From DAOUBA01 sp034432855 (GTDB lineage Bacteria > Chloroflexota > Anaerolineae > B4-G1): a stretch of DNA of 64,000 bases. The notes under the pieces were generated by a model. It had not been told where the DNA came from. It saw only the letters and a program-made list of their open reading frames with translations, and made no database searches. Positions 16,386 through 24,450 of the stretch are shown here, piece after piece (position 1 is the first letter of the stretch; the number at the start of each line of letters is the position of its first letter). The stretch covers positions 1-64,000 of the forward strand of contig DAOUBA010000058.1 in assembly GCA_034432855.1 (NCBI GenBank), given 5' to 3'. The translations under genes were made by a program, and so were the position numbers.

Positions 16386-18050
16386 ATGAAAGGACGCGGG
16401 TTGGTCGGCGCGTATGCGCGTGGGTTGTACCATGCATGTGGGGTGCGACAACCGGAAGGACGGCCGCTCATCGGGATCGCCAACTCGTGGAACGAACTGG
16501 TCCCCGGCCACATTCATCTCCGCCAGGTGGCACAGGCGGTCAAAAGAGGTGTGCGGGCGGCCGGCGGTATCCCGCTCGAGTTCAACACGATTGGGCTGTG
16601 CGACGGCATCTGCCAGGGTGCGGGGATGCACGCCGTCTTGCCCAGCCGCGAGATCATCGCCGCCTCGGTCGAGTTGACGGCGCGGGCCTACGGATTCGAC
16701 GCCATCGTCTGCCTGGCCTCGTGCGACAAGATCGTGCCGGGGATGTTGATGGCGGCGGCACGGCTCGACCTGCCGACCCTCTTTGTCAGCGGCGGGTTGA
16801 TGGCCGAGGGGGAATGGGAGGGCAAACGGCTGGTGACCAGCGACATCAAAGAGGCCATCGGCCGCGCCCGCCGGGGTGAGATCAACCGCCGCCAGTTGCA
16901 CCAGATCGAGCGGGCGGCGTGTCCCGGCCCCGGCATCTGCAATATGATGGGCACCGCGAACACGATGTGTATGGCCCTGGAGGCGGCGGGGCTGAGCATG
17001 CCCGGCAATGCGACGATCCAGGCCACCGAACCCGCCTCGCGTCGGGTCAACCCCGCACTGCTGGACATGGCCCGCGCTGCAGGGCAGCATGCTGTAGCAA
17101 ACATAGAGCGCGGAATCGCCTTTCGTCAGGTCGTGACCGCCGCGACGCTGCGCAACCTCATTGGCGTGGTGCAGGCAGTCGGCGGTTCGACCAACGTGGT
17201 GTTGCACCTGGCGGCGCTGGCGACGGAGCTGGGCCTGACGCTCGACCTGGACGAATGGGACCGCATTGGACGGCAAACGCCTTTGCTGGCGCGCTTCAAG
17301 CCGTCGTCGCCGCGCCCGGTCTCCGACCTTGGACGGGCGGGTGGTGTGCCGGCCCTGCTTAAACGGCTGGCCCCGCTTCTGGACATGGACATCCCCACCG
17401 CTTTCGGCGGCACGCTGGCCGAGGTAGCGGCGCAAGCCGAGATCGCCGACCCCGAAATCATCCGCCCGTTGGACGACCCGTTGTCTCCCCTAGGGGGTAT
17501 CGCCGTGCTGCGGGGCAACCTGGCGCCCGACGGCGCCGTGGTCAAGATGAGTGGGGTCTCGCCGGCGATGATGCGTCACGTGGGGCCGGCGCGGGTGTTC
17601 GACCGTGAGGAGGACGTGCAGGAATGTCTGCTGGGCGGGCGGGTCCGGCCGGGGGATGTGCTGGTCGTGCGCTACGAGGGGCCGCGCGGCGGGCCGGGGA
17701 TGCGCGAACTGTCGCTGCCGGCGGCGATCATGGTCGGCATGGGGCTGGCGGACTCGGTGGCAATGGTCACCGACGGGCGGTTTTCCGGCGCGACACGCGG
17801 GCCGTGTATCGGGCACGTCTGCCCGGAGGCCGCCGTCGGCGGGCCGCTGGCCGCCCTGCGCGACGGCGACATCATAGAAATTGACATCCCGGCCCGCACG
17901 TTGAACGTCCGCCTGAGCGACGAGGAACTGCGGGCGCGTCTGCGCGACTGGGTGCCACCATCGAAAGAAATCCCGCCGGGATTCCTGCGCCTCTATGCCC
18001 GTCACGTTGGTCCCGCCAGCCATGGAGCGGTACTCGGGCTGGGCGAGTAG
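16386..18050 (+). CDS. IlvD/Edd-family dehydratase, probably acting on a sugar acid
   Basis: A 554-residue protein starting three bases after the symporter stop. Visible family signatures are [14 protein letters not shown] (31-44), [10 protein letters not shown] (68-77), [12 protein letters not shown] (110-121) and [16 protein letters not shown] (179-194). The conserved Cys residues at 72, 113 and 185 are candidate iron-sulfur cluster ligands. The C-terminal region has [20 protein letters not shown], the usual end of the active site. The family covers dihydroxyacid dehydratase, 6-phosphogluconate dehydratase and aldonate dehydratases. Because the operon has an IclR regulator and sugar symporter and lacks ilvC and ilvN, an aldonate-type substrate is more likely than a branched-chain precursor. 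That assignment is inference. Confidence 0.9.
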   Translation: MKGRGLVGAYARGLYHACGVRQPEGRPLIGIANSWNELVPGHIHLRQVAQAVKRGVRAAGGIPLEFNTIGLCDGICQGAGMHAVLPSREIIAASVELTARAYGFDAIVCLASCDKIVPGMLMAAARLDLPTLFVSGGLMAEGEWEGKRLVTSDIKEAIGRARRGEINRRQLHQIERAACPGPGICNMMGTANTMCMALEAAGLSMPGNATIQATEPASRRVNPALLDMARAAGQHAVANIERGIAFRQVVTAATLRNLIGVVQAVGGSTNVVLHLAALATELGLTLDLDEWDRIGRQTPLLARFKPSSPRPVSDLGRAGGVPALLKRLAPLLDMDIPTAFGGTLAEVAAQAEIADPEIIRPLDDPLSPLGGIAVLRGNLAPDGAVVKMSGVSPAMMRHVGPARVFDREEDVQECLLGGRVRPGDVLVVRYEGPRGGPGMRELSLPAAIMVGMGLADSVAMVTDGRFSGATRGPCIGHVCPEAAVGGPLAALRDGDIIEIDIPARTLNVRLSDEELRARLRDWVPPSKEIPPGFLRLYARHVGPASHGAVLGLGE

Positions 18051-18170
18051 GGCCGGGGTGTTCGTGTGCGTCCTGTGCCACGCATGGCAGATTTTGCTTG
18101 CGCACACCTATACCCGGCACGAGGGCTGGATAGACTCAGTGGGTCGGGTCACGTCGTAGCGGGGCATCTA

Positions 18171-20303
18171 CTACGCCGTGCGCGGCAGCGTGAGCGTGAC
18201 GCGGGTTGAGACGCCGGGGACGCTATCTACCGTGAGAGTGCCCCCGACGACGGCCATCAGCGTGCTGTGGAGCGCCAACCCCTGGCCGCTTGTTTCGGAC
18301 GGGCTGAAAGCCTGATCCACGCCTACTCCGTCGTCCTCAACGGTGAGTACAAGTCCGCCTGTCCTGGAATCCACCGCAGGATCGCGCCAGGCAGCGGCAA
18401 TGCGGAGATGGAGCGGTCGCTCCGTGTCCTGGCCGCGTCCGTGACGGGCAGCGTTGCGAATCGCCTCGCGCGCTGCGCAAAAGAGCACCTCTGCAATGAC
18501 CGGAGGGAGCAGACGAGCCTCCCGTTCCGCCTGGGGTTCAATATCCCACGCCACCCGGTCGAAGGTCTGCCCGAATTCCTCCTCCACGGCGCGGCGCAGC
18601 GCGTCCACCAATCCCCAACGGGCAACCTCCGGCACGACCGCCGTGGGCATCTCGCGCAAGAGATCGGCAATCTGGCGATGGGCCTGGGTCAGCAGCGCGG
18701 CGACCTCCTCCGGCCGGCCGCTGTCCAACGTGAGCAGCGCGGCGTGCAGGCGCGGGAGGACGTCGTCGTGCAGCGTGCGACGGGCGCGGTGGTCGAGCAC
18801 CCAACTGTGGGCCAGCCGCTCGCGCTGCAGGGCCATCAGGCGGCGGGCCATCTCGGCGCCGGCCTGCGCGTCAATCAGCCGCTCTCCACCGGCGCGGGCG
18901 ATTTCGATCTCCTCCTGGGTGTACAGGCCACCGTCGCGCTTTTCCCCCAACAGCAACACCCCGATCAGACCCCGTTCGCTCCACAGGGGCACGGCCCACA
19001 CGGCGCCCGCGTACTGCGCCGGATCGAGCGGCACGCACATCGTCTGCGGCGAAGTGAATCGTCCGGCGAGATCGCCGAGCGACGGCGGTTCGCCGCCGGG
19101 GTAGGCCAGTGGCGCGCCTGCAAGCGGAGCAAGCGGCCCCAGGGCGATGAGGTAGGCCACACGCGCCCCCAGCACATCCGCGCACAGCGCGCGGAAAGGC
19201 GTGGCCGCGTCAGCGTCAGACGACGCCGCTGAAGCGAGCAGGTGTTCGTACAGCCGCTGGCTGCCGATGAAGGGGCGCAGGTTCTCGATGCTGCGCTCAC
19301 GCTCGGCAAAGGAGCGCCAGCCGAACAGCGCATAGAAGGCAATGATCAGCAGTGTGCTCAAGAGAAGGCTGTAGGCCGGGCGCAGGTGGATGGCCAGGCT
19401 CCAGCCGGTCAGCGCACTGTAACCGGCAGCGAGAATCACGGCGCTACGCCACTGGCGGAAAAATCCACGCCGTGGCAGCGCCTTGCCGGTGAAAATCTCA
19501 TAGGAGACGACGCCCTGTCCCAGCAGGATGACCGCTAGGCCGATCAGCATGGCGGTGACGAGGTCGAACCAGGCGACGGCGAGGGCAATGTCAGCATAAC
19601 CGATGCCGGTACGAGAGAGTGAACCGTAGCGGAAAGTCAGTGCGACCCATCCCATCACCAGCGCCACGAGCAGGCTGACGGCGAGCAGCGCGAGCGAGGA
19701 GGCGATCAGCCAGGGGCGGGCGCGGCGGCGGGCGAGATCGCCCATCACGCGGGCCGAGGGCCCCGGACGGCGCAGTGCATCGAGTGAGAGCGTGATACAC
19801 AGAACGATGTAGATGGGGTAGACCACGAGCAGGAGCGGGACGCCGCCTACCGCCAGCGTTCCGGGAAGAACCAACGCCGTCACCTGCCAGAAAGAGGGAA
19901 GCGCCCCCGCAGCAAGCATCCCCAAGAGGCCCAGGCCAAGGAGGAGCACCAGGGGGAGCCAGAACCGGTGCCGGCGACGGGGCAGGGTCTGTGCGCCATC
20001 CCAGAAACCAGCGTACCAGAGCATTGCCACGTACCAGGCCGGCGGTGAGAGGATCACCGGCACCCAGCCCACGCGCCACCAAAACTCGAGCCCCCTTCCC
20101 AGGTAGTCCAGGCCGCGCCCCAGGATGGCGGTGTGGCTGATGAAGAACACGCCGCCCATCAGCAACCCTCCACCCGCAAGCCAGACGCCCCAGGAACGAC
20201 GTTCGGCGTTGAGGAGCACCGTCAGCCCCAACCAGAGCAGCAGGAAGGTGTTGAACAGCGAGACGGCCAGCCCAGCCCAGTCGAGGAAAAAATCGCCGGT
20301 CAT
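18171..20303 (-). CDS. Membrane-bound sensor histidine kinase (NarX/LuxR-type partner)
   Basis: A 710-residue protein whose start lies four bases after the stop of the upstream lipoprotein gene. The N-terminal 330 residues are about eight hydrophobic segments (LAVSLFNTFLLLWLGLTVLL is the first). A GAF-like region spans about 345-485 (FRALCADVLGARVAYLIALG, VPLWSERGLIGVLLLG). The dimerisation helix carries RRTLHDDVLPRLH with the phospho-acceptor His near 511. The ATPase domain shows AREAIRNAARHG (N box), VEDDGVGVD (G1) and SGQGLALHSTLMAVVGG (G2). It is the third gene of an operon whose first gene is a NarL-type response regulator, its obvious partner. The signal is unknown. Confidence 0.92.
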   Translation of the reverse strand: MTGDFFLDWAGLAVSLFNTFLLLWLGLTVLLNAERRSWGVWLAGGGLLMGGVFFISHTAILGRGLDYLGRGLEFWWRVGWVPVILSPPAWYVAMLWYAGFWDGAQTLPRRRHRFWLPLVLLLGLGLLGMLAAGALPSFWQVTALVLPGTLAVGGVPLLLVVYPIYIVLCITLSLDALRRPGPSARVMGDLARRRARPWLIASSLALLAVSLLVALVMGWVALTFRYGSLSRTGIGYADIALAVAWFDLVTAMLIGLAVILLGQGVVSYEIFTGKALPRRGFFRQWRSAVILAAGYSALTGWSLAIHLRPAYSLLLSTLLIIAFYALFGWRSFAERERSIENLRPFIGSQRLYEHLLASAASSDADAATPFRALCADVLGARVAYLIALGPLAPLAGAPLAYPGGEPPSLGDLAGRFTSPQTMCVPLDPAQYAGAVWAVPLWSERGLIGVLLLGEKRDGGLYTQEEIEIARAGGERLIDAQAGAEMARRLMALQRERLAHSWVLDHRARRTLHDDVLPRLHAALLTLDSGRPEEVAALLTQAHRQIADLLREMPTAVVPEVARWGLVDALRRAVEEEFGQTFDRVAWDIEPQAEREARLLPPVIAEVLFCAAREAIRNAARHGRGQDTERPLHLRIAAAWRDPAVDSRTGGLVLTVEDDGVGVDQAFSPSETSGQGLALHSTLMAVVGGTLTVDSVPGVSTRVTLTLPRTA

Positions 20304-20307
20304 TCGT

Positions 20308-20706
20308 CTACTTTACTCGCAACTCCTCCCATTCGCCACCCCGGTTGATCTGGCACTCCCACCGGTAACCATCCAGCCCTTCATTGATTCTGGCGCAATG
20401 GATGGTCACGGTGTGGTTCTGCGCTTGTTCGATGTATTGGTGGCCGATTCTTTCGACGATGGCATCGGCCAGGTCAACGATGGCAGGTTCGGGGATTTCG
20501 GGTTCCGTGACCTTGCAGTGGAGCCATTCGGCCATTTGACAGGAAACCGTCCAGGCATCGGCGTTGGGGTTGCTTGCGTGGATATAGTCCATCACGGCGT
20601 CGGCGGTGTTCTCCGAGAGATATATCTCCCGTGGCAGCCAACCGCACGCCAGAAGGAGAATCGCGAGCGTCGTACCCAATATAAGAATTCTCCAGAAGGA
20701 TTGCAT
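20308..20706 (-). CDS. Small predicted lipoprotein between kinase and response regulator
   Basis: A 132-residue protein that I cannot assign to a family. Residues 1-20 are hydrophobic and end in a lipobox-like LLLAC-GWLP, so it is probably lipid-anchored and outward-facing. The mature part is acidic and Cys-containing (VSCQMAEWLHCKVTEPEI, then VTIHCARINEGLDGYRWEC), allowing disulfides outside the cytoplasm. GGGAGA precedes the ATG, which lies six bases after the response-regulator stop; the kinase starts four bases after its own stop. The tight placement suggests an accessory signal-sensing subunit for the kinase. Role inferred from position only. Confidence 0.72.
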   Translation of the reverse strand: MQSFWRILILGTTLAILLLACGWLPREIYLSENTADAVMDYIHASNPNADAWTVSCQMAEWLHCKVTEPEIPEPAIVDLADAIVERIGHQYIEQAQNHTVTIHCARINEGLDGYRWECQINRGGEWEELRVK

Positions 20707-20712
20707 GTCTCC

Positions 20713-21450
20713 CTACAAATCCAATTCCACCCACTTGCCCGACGGGTCCGCCACGCGAGGGATACCGTCTTCGTCCCACAGGATCAACTGGCGGCGGTGG
20801 TAGATGAGCGCCGCTCGCGTGCGCGCCACCTTGTCGTCCGTCGTGCTGCCGGCCAAACCCCAGGCGGCATAGATCTGCCCGTTGGTGCGGCTGACGGCGC
20901 GCGCATCCCGAAAGCCCAGTCGTGCGGCGATTTGCTCGTTGGTCAGCCCCTGCGCCAGCAATGCCACCACCTCGCGTTCGTTCGGCTCCAACAGCGCCAG
21001 CGGGTCATATTCGTCTTTGTAGCGCACCTCCTGCACCCGCGCCTCGATTTCCGGGTCAATGAAGGAGCGTCCGGCGACGGCGTCGCGCAGCAGGGGCACG
21101 ATGCTCTCCGGCAGCAGATAGTTGCTCTTGCGGACGTAGGCATAATGGCTCAGGATGCCCGAGCGCAGGAAATCGCGGTAGTAGGCATCATCGTCCTGGA
21201 TGGAGTAAAAGACGACCGGCAGGCGCGGATATTCGCGCCGCAAGGCGACGGCGGCCTGGATGCCGTTCATCTCCCCGGCCAGTTGCACATCCATCAACAC
21301 CACGTCGGGCGGAACGGAAAGGCAACACGCGAGCGCCTTCTCGCCGTTGGCGGCCTCGCCCACCACCTGCACACTGCCAGTGGCCTCCAGCCCAATTTTG
21401 AGCGCGCGGCGCAGTGCGGCGTTGTCTTCCACCAGGAACGTCTTGAGCAT
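20713..21450 (-). CDS. NarL/LuxR-family response regulator
   Basis: Started at ATG 21450 (MLKTFLVEDNAALRRALKIG), giving 245 residues; the longer frame adds an unrelated leader. The receiver domain shows acidic residues E8 and D9, phospho-acceptor Asp54 in VLMDVQLAGEMNG, and a Lys in YVRKSNYLLP. The C-terminal LuxR helix-turn-helix is LEPNEREVVALLAQGLTNEQ then IAARLGFRDARAVSRTNGQI. About 45 residues extend past the HTH. It is the first gene of the operon with the lipoprotein and histidine kinase. A consensus-like promoter lies just upstream, with a 16-base repeat overlapping its -35 box. Confidence 0.93.
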   Translation of the reverse strand: MLKTFLVEDNAALRRALKIGLEATGSVQVVGEAANGEKALACCLSVPPDVVLMDVQLAGEMNGIQAAVALRREYPRLPVVFYSIQDDDAYYRDFLRSGILSHYAYVRKSNYLLPESIVPLLRDAVAGRSFIDPEIEARVQEVRYKDEYDPLALLEPNEREVVALLAQGLTNEQIAARLGFRDARAVSRTNGQIYAAWGLAGSTTDDKVARTRAALIYHRRQLILWDEDGIPRVADPSGKWVELDL

Positions 21451-21472
21451 TGCGACCTCGGTGCAGCCCATA

Positions 21473-21501
21473 ATTGTAACCGATTTGCCCCCGCGCATCA
21501 A
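21473..21501 (-). promoter_or_regulatory. Promoter of the response regulator-kinase operon
   Basis: On the minus strand TTGATG (21501-21496) and TACAAT (21478-21473) are 17 bases apart, close to the sigma70 consensus, and lie just upstream of the response-regulator start at 21450. The -35 box overlaps the first copy of a 16-base direct repeat. Confidence 0.7.
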
Positions 21502-21559
21502 GCACTCAAGTGCATGCAGGTCGAATTGCCAATTCGAACTGCGTCAAGCACTCAAGTGC
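21498..21559. promoter_or_regulatory. Paired 16-bp repeats flanking an inverted repeat, candidate operator
   Basis: TCAAGCACTCAAGTGC occurs at 21498-21513 and again at 21544-21559, with starts 46 bases apart. Each copy contains the short dyad GCACT-CA-AGTGC. Midway lies the dyad TCGAATTG-C-CAATTCGA at 21521-21537. The array sits between two divergent genes and overlaps the -35 box of the response-regulator promoter, so autoregulation by that regulator is the simplest reading. No known consensus is claimed. Confidence 0.6.
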
Positions 21560-21581
21560 GCGGAATTGTGACATCGAGGCG

Positions 21582-21611
21582 TGGACTCAGTCTCGCCTCT
21601 TGCGGTAGAAT
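21582..21611 (+). promoter_or_regulatory. Possible promoter for the small membrane protein/radical SAM pair
   Basis: TGGACT at 21582-21587 and TAGAAT at 21606-21611 are 18 bases apart, pointing toward the gene starting at 21639. The match to consensus is moderate. Confidence 0.45.
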
Positions 21612-21638
21612 GGTCGTAGAACGAAGGAGCAAGCGCCT

Positions 21639-21824
21639 ATGATAGACACAATATTCAACCTGTGCATCTGGCTGTTGTACCGGCTGGCCGGCCTGCTCCA
21701 CACAACTTACCAGGCGGTCAATGTATGGATTTTTGTGGTGATCTGGCCGTTGATCACCCTCGCCCTGATCGTAGCCGTGGTGGTGCAGCGGTCGGAGATT
21801 CGGCGACTGCGCGCCAGGAGGTGA
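21639..21824 (+). CDS. Small membrane protein, unassigned
   Basis: Sixty-one residues behind AAGGAGC. Two hydrophobic stretches (FNLCIWLLYRLAGLLHTTY and VWIFVVIWPLITLALIVAVV) are followed by a basic tail RRLRARR, so it probably spans the inner membrane with the tail in the cytoplasm. Its stop lies five bases before the ATG of the radical SAM gene, and that gene's AGGAGG lies inside its end, which suggests translational coupling. I do not recognise a family. Its small size leaves some chance that it is only a leader frame. Confidence 0.6.
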   Translation: MIDTIFNLCIWLLYRLAGLLHTTYQAVNVWIFVVIWPLITLALIVAVVVQRSEIRRLRARR

Positions 21825-21829
21825 GCCCG

Positions 21830-23275
21830 ATGAAAGTCAAGATGATTCTGCCGGCGCTGACCGAGGCCAAAAGCCCGTATTGGCGCCCCATCAAGTACTC
21901 GCTCTTCCCGCCGTTGGGACTGGCGACGCTGGCGGGGTATCTCTCCGCGGACGACGAGGTCGTAATCCAGGATGAGCACGTCGAGACGCTGGGCCTGGAC
22001 GACGAGCCGGACCTGGTTGCGATTGAGGTGTACATCACCTCGGCGCGACGCGCCTACGAACTGGCCGACCACTACCGGGCGCGGGGGGCGCACGTGGCGC
22101 TGGGCGGCCTGCACGTGACCGCACTGCCCGAGGAAGCCACCCGCCACGCCGATACGATCTTTCTCGGCCCCGGCGAGGACACCTGGCCCGCCTTCCTGGC
22201 CGATTTGCGGGCGGGACGGCCGGGGCGGGTCTACCGCTCAACCGTGCGCTGCCTGGCGGGGATGCCACGCCCGCGCCGCGATCTCATCAAGCGCCACCTC
22301 TATCTTGCGCCCAATTCGCTCGTCGTCTCGCGCGGCTGCCCGCACCACTGCGATTTCTGCTACAAGGATGCCTTCTTCGCGGGCGGCAAGTCGTTCTACA
22401 CCCAGCCGCTGGACGAGGCGCTGGCGGAGATCGAATCGCTGCCGGGCCGCCACCTGTTTTTCCTCGATGATAACATCTTGGGCGACGCGCGTTTCGCAGC
22501 GGCTCTATTCGACGCGATGCGTGGGATGGGGCGGGTATGGCAGGCAGCGGGAACGGTGCAGGCTGTTCTCCAACCCGGCCTCCTGGAAAAGGCCGCGGCG
22601 AGCGGCCTGCGCAGCCTGTTCGTCGGCTTCGAGACGCTTCATCCGGGCAATCTGAAGGCGCAGCACAAGATGCATAATCTCAACCGTGATTACCGCGTCG
22701 CCATCCGCCGTCTGCACGATCACGGGGTCATGGTCAACGCGAGTTTCGTCTTTGGGATGGACGAGGACAACGAGACGGTGTTCGACCGCACAGTGGAATG
22801 GGCGCTCGAGCAGGGCATCGAAACGGCGACGTTCCACATCCTCACCCCCTACCCCGGCACGGCGCTCTTTGCGAGGATGGAGGCCGAGGGGCGTATCACG
22901 ACCTACGACTGGGACCTCTATGACACGCGCCACGTGGTCTTCCGTCCGGCCAGGATGTCGGCAGAGGCGCTGGAAGCAGGCTACTGGCGCGCCTACGAGC
23001 AGTTCTACCGCTGGGGATCCATCTTCCGCGCAGCCTGGGTGCAAGGTACGTGGCGCGAGCGGCTACGCCATCTGGCCTATGCGGGGGGCTGGAAGAAATT
23101 CGAGCCGCTATGGGACGTGATCATCCGCGCCGGTCAGGTCTCGCGGTTTCTGCCGCTGTTGGAGAGGGTGCTGGATGGGGCAAGTTTGCAAGTAGGCAAG
23201 TTTGCAAGTATGCAAGCATGCAAGTATGCAGGTGGGCAGAGGTATGCAGGGTGGCAAACGGGGGTGCGTTTATGA
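21830..23275 (+). CDS. B12-binding-domain radical SAM protein
   Basis: A 481-residue protein from ATG 21830 behind AGGAGGTGAGC. Residues 1-140 form a cobalamin-binding-like domain (FPPLGLATLAGYLSADDEVV, then ALGGLHVTALPEEATRHAD). The radical SAM cluster motif is C170-x3-C174-x2-C177 (SRGCPHHCDFCYKD). Barrel elements include LFFLDDNILGD, LFVGFETLHPGNL, VNASFVFGMDEDNE and FHILTPYPGTALF. Relatives methylate or rearrange lipids, cofactors or natural products; the substrate here is unknown. The last 30 or so residues come from a short tandem repeat in the DNA, so the original C-terminus was probably shorter. Confidence 0.9.
   Translation: MKVKMILPALTEAKSPYWRPIKYSLFPPLGLATLAGYLSADDEVVIQDEHVETLGLDDEPDLVAIEVYITSARRAYELADHYRARGAHVALGGLHVTALPEEATRHADTIFLGPGEDTWPAFLADLRAGRPGRVYRSTVRCLAGMPRPRRDLIKRHLYLAPNSLVVSRGCPHHCDFCYKDAFFAGGKSFYTQPLDEALAEIESLPGRHLFFLDDNILGDARFAAALFDAMRGMGRVWQAAGTVQAVLQPGLLEKAAASGLRSLFVGFETLHPGNLKAQHKMHNLNRDYRVAIRRLHDHGVMVNASFVFGMDEDNETVFDRTVEWALEQGIETATFHILTPYPGTALFARMEAEGRITTYDWDLYDTRHVVFRPARMSAEALEAGYWRAYEQFYRWGSIFRAAWVQGTWRERLRHLAYAGGWKKFEPLWDVIIRAGQVSRFLPLLERVLDGASLQVGKFASMQACKYAGGQRYAGWQTGVRL
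23180..23250. repeat. Short tandem repeat of GCAAGTTT/GCAAGTAT-type octamers
   Basis: About seven imperfect copies of an eight-base unit (GCAAGTTT, GCAAGTAG, GCAAGTAT, GCAAGCAT) cover the 3' end of the radical SAM gene. Units abut without spacers. The tract is translated in the current frame and appears to have extended the protein. From 23276 to 23423 I see nothing further. Confidence 0.75.
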
Positions 23276-23423
23276 AGTGGTCATTGGGTAAACAGGCTGG
23301 TCTGGTGCAGGAGCCCTTGTGGGCGGAGGCGCAGAGGAGCGGGAGAGCAGGGTAGCCGGGGTGAGAGGGAGACAGGGGAGGGGTCAATACTCTCGTCGGC
23401 CAGAAATCGCAAAGGGGTACCCA

Positions 23424-23672
23424 TCAGGCCGGCTGTAACAGGATAGTTTCGTGAGCCAGTGTATCCGCAGCGTAAGCCAGGGCTGCTAGGATCTCGGCGT
23501 GGGTCGGGCGAGGATAGGCATCCAGCAAGTCGGCTTCGGTGGCCCCTTCACCAAGTTTCTGGATGATGAGTTCGACGGAGATGCGCGTGCCGCGAATGAC
23601 GGGCTTGCCCATCATCACGTCTGGGTTGATCTCGATGCGATCCGCCAGGGATAGCGCGCTGATTAGCGACAT
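23424..23672 (-). CDS. DUF433-family protein (antitoxin-like), orphan
   Basis: Eighty-two residues from ATG 23672 (MSLISALSLADRIEINPDVM) behind AGGGAGG. The DUF433 core is clear: IEINPDVMMGKPVIRGTRIS, then VELIIQKLGEGATEADLLDA and PRPTHAEILAALAYAADTL. The fold is a winged-helix-like domain usually placed upstream of a DUF5615 PIN-like toxin in VapBC-type modules. Here no such toxin follows; the next gene downstream is the convergent radical SAM gene. A strong promoter (TTGACA-18-TACAAT) directly precedes it. It may be a solitary antitoxin, a regulator or a relic of a lost pair. Confidence 0.9.
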   Translation of the reverse strand: MSLISALSLADRIEINPDVMMGKPVIRGTRISVELIIQKLGEGATEADLLDAYPRPTHAEILAALAYAADTLAHETILLQPA

Positions 23673-23699
23673 CTCAACCTCCCTCGTTATCTGCAGGCG

Positions 23700-23729
23700 A
23701 TTGTAACACACTTCGCTATAGACTGTCAA
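23700..23729 (-). promoter_or_regulatory. Sigma70-type promoter of the DUF433 gene
   Basis: On the minus strand TTGACA (23729-23724) and TACAAT (23705-23700) are separated by 18 bases. The promoter overlaps the broken end of the truncated ABC ATPase gene and drives the DUF433 gene starting at 23672. Confidence 0.75.
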
Positions 23730-23970
23730 GACCGAGGCGGCAGTGGAGTTCATAGCCGTCCCGCTGAGGGGGCAGCCCCAGCACCCGGACCGTCCCCCGG
23801 TCGGGGCGGCGCAGCCCCTCCACGCACTCAATGGTGGTGGTCTTCCCGGCGCCGTTGGGGCCGACCATGCCGAAAATCTCCCCCTCCTCCACGGTGAAGG
23901 AGACGCCGTCCACAGCGCGCACCGGCCCGTAGGATTTATGCAGGCCGTTGACCTCTATCGCGATGCTCAT
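23716..23970 (-). pseudogene. Truncated ABC-2-type transporter ATPase
   Basis: The frame runs 84 residues from ATG 23970. It has a normal ATPase start (MSIAIEVNGLHKSYGPVRAV) and Walker A motif GPNGAGKTTT, with DRGTVRVLGLPPQRDGYEL following. It then ends before the Q-loop completes; signature, Walker B and switch His are all missing. A full protein would be around 230-320 residues. The break coincides with the promoter of the DUF433 gene, so the rest was replaced by unrelated sequence. Two small genes upstream in the same run look like its former operon partners. It cannot make a working ATPase. Confidence 0.85.
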
Positions 23971-23974
23971 TGGC

Positions 23975-24145
23975 TCACTCCTGTAGAAATGTCAGCGCGA
24001 GGGCCAGCAGGCCGATCCCCAGCAGCAGGACCATCGTCCCCACATCCGCCGCGCCCAGGATGTGAAGAATAACCACCGCCACACCCATTGCCAGGGCCAG
24101 CGCCCTGAGGATCAGAGTGACCATTTTGTCGATCTTACTGCTCAT
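23975..24145 (-). CDS. Small two-span membrane protein
   Basis: Fifty-six residues from ATG 24145 behind AGGGAGG, overlapping the end of the upstream winged-helix gene by 11 bases. It has two hydrophobic helices (MVTLILRALALAMGVAVVIL and VGTMVLLLGIGLLALALTFL) joined by a short loop. I do not assign it to a named family. Its place between a helix-turn-helix regulator and an ABC ATPase is typical of small transport or antibiotic-response operons. The partner ATPase is now truncated, so its role may be lost. Confidence 0.65.
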   Translation of the reverse strand: MSSKIDKMVTLILRALALAMGVAVVILHILGAADVGTMVLLLGIGLLALALTFLQE

Positions 24146-24449
24146 GCGTGCCTCCCTGTCTGGGATACAGGATATTTTCCAATGCGTCCATATAGGCCGC
24201 AAACGCCGCCCGCCCCTCCGGGGTGGCCCACACCCACGTTTTGGGGCGCCGGCCGACGAAGGTCTTTTCCACCCGCACATAGCCTGCCTCTTCCAGCCGC
24301 TGTAGGTGCACGCTGAGGTTGCCGTCGGTCAGGCCCAGCAGGTCCCGCAGAAAGGTAAAGTCAGCCCGGTCGCCTTCATCCAGGCCGACCAGCGCGGCCA
24401 TAATGCGCAGCCGGGTTGGCTGATGGATGACAGGGTCCAATTCCGGCAT
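24135..24449 (-). CDS. Winged-helix transcriptional regulator (HTH_34/ArsR-like)
   Basis: A 104-residue protein from ATG 24449 (MPELDPVIHQPTRLRIMAAL). The fold is a compact winged helix: helices over IHQPTRLRIMAALVGL and FLRDLLGLTDGNLSVHLQRL, the wing at GYVRVEKTFVGRRPKTWVWA, and a C-terminal dimerisation helix (AAFAAYMDALENIL). Proteins of this type commonly precede ABC-2 transporter genes and control them. It overlaps the following small membrane gene and lies just downstream of another membrane-protein gene, so it sits in a compact operon-like run. The regulated transporter appears broken. Confidence 0.85.
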   Translation of the reverse strand: MPELDPVIHQPTRLRIMAALVGLDEGDRADFTFLRDLLGLTDGNLSVHLQRLEEAGYVRVEKTFVGRRPKTWVWATPEGRAAFAAYMDALENILYPRQGGTHEQ

Positions 24450-24450
24450 G

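Noticed and set aside
15705..17435. Open minus-strand frame of 576 codons
   Set aside because: Antisense to the GPH symporter and IlvD/Edd dehydratase, both with strong family motifs.
12132..18050. Branched-chain amino acid biosynthesis operon
   Set aside because: ilvC, ilvN and leu genes are absent, while a sugar symporter, a sugar-type dehydrogenase and an IclR regulator are present.
23180..23250. Possible CRISPR array
   Set aside because: Units are eight bases and abut without spacers, and no cas gene is in the window.
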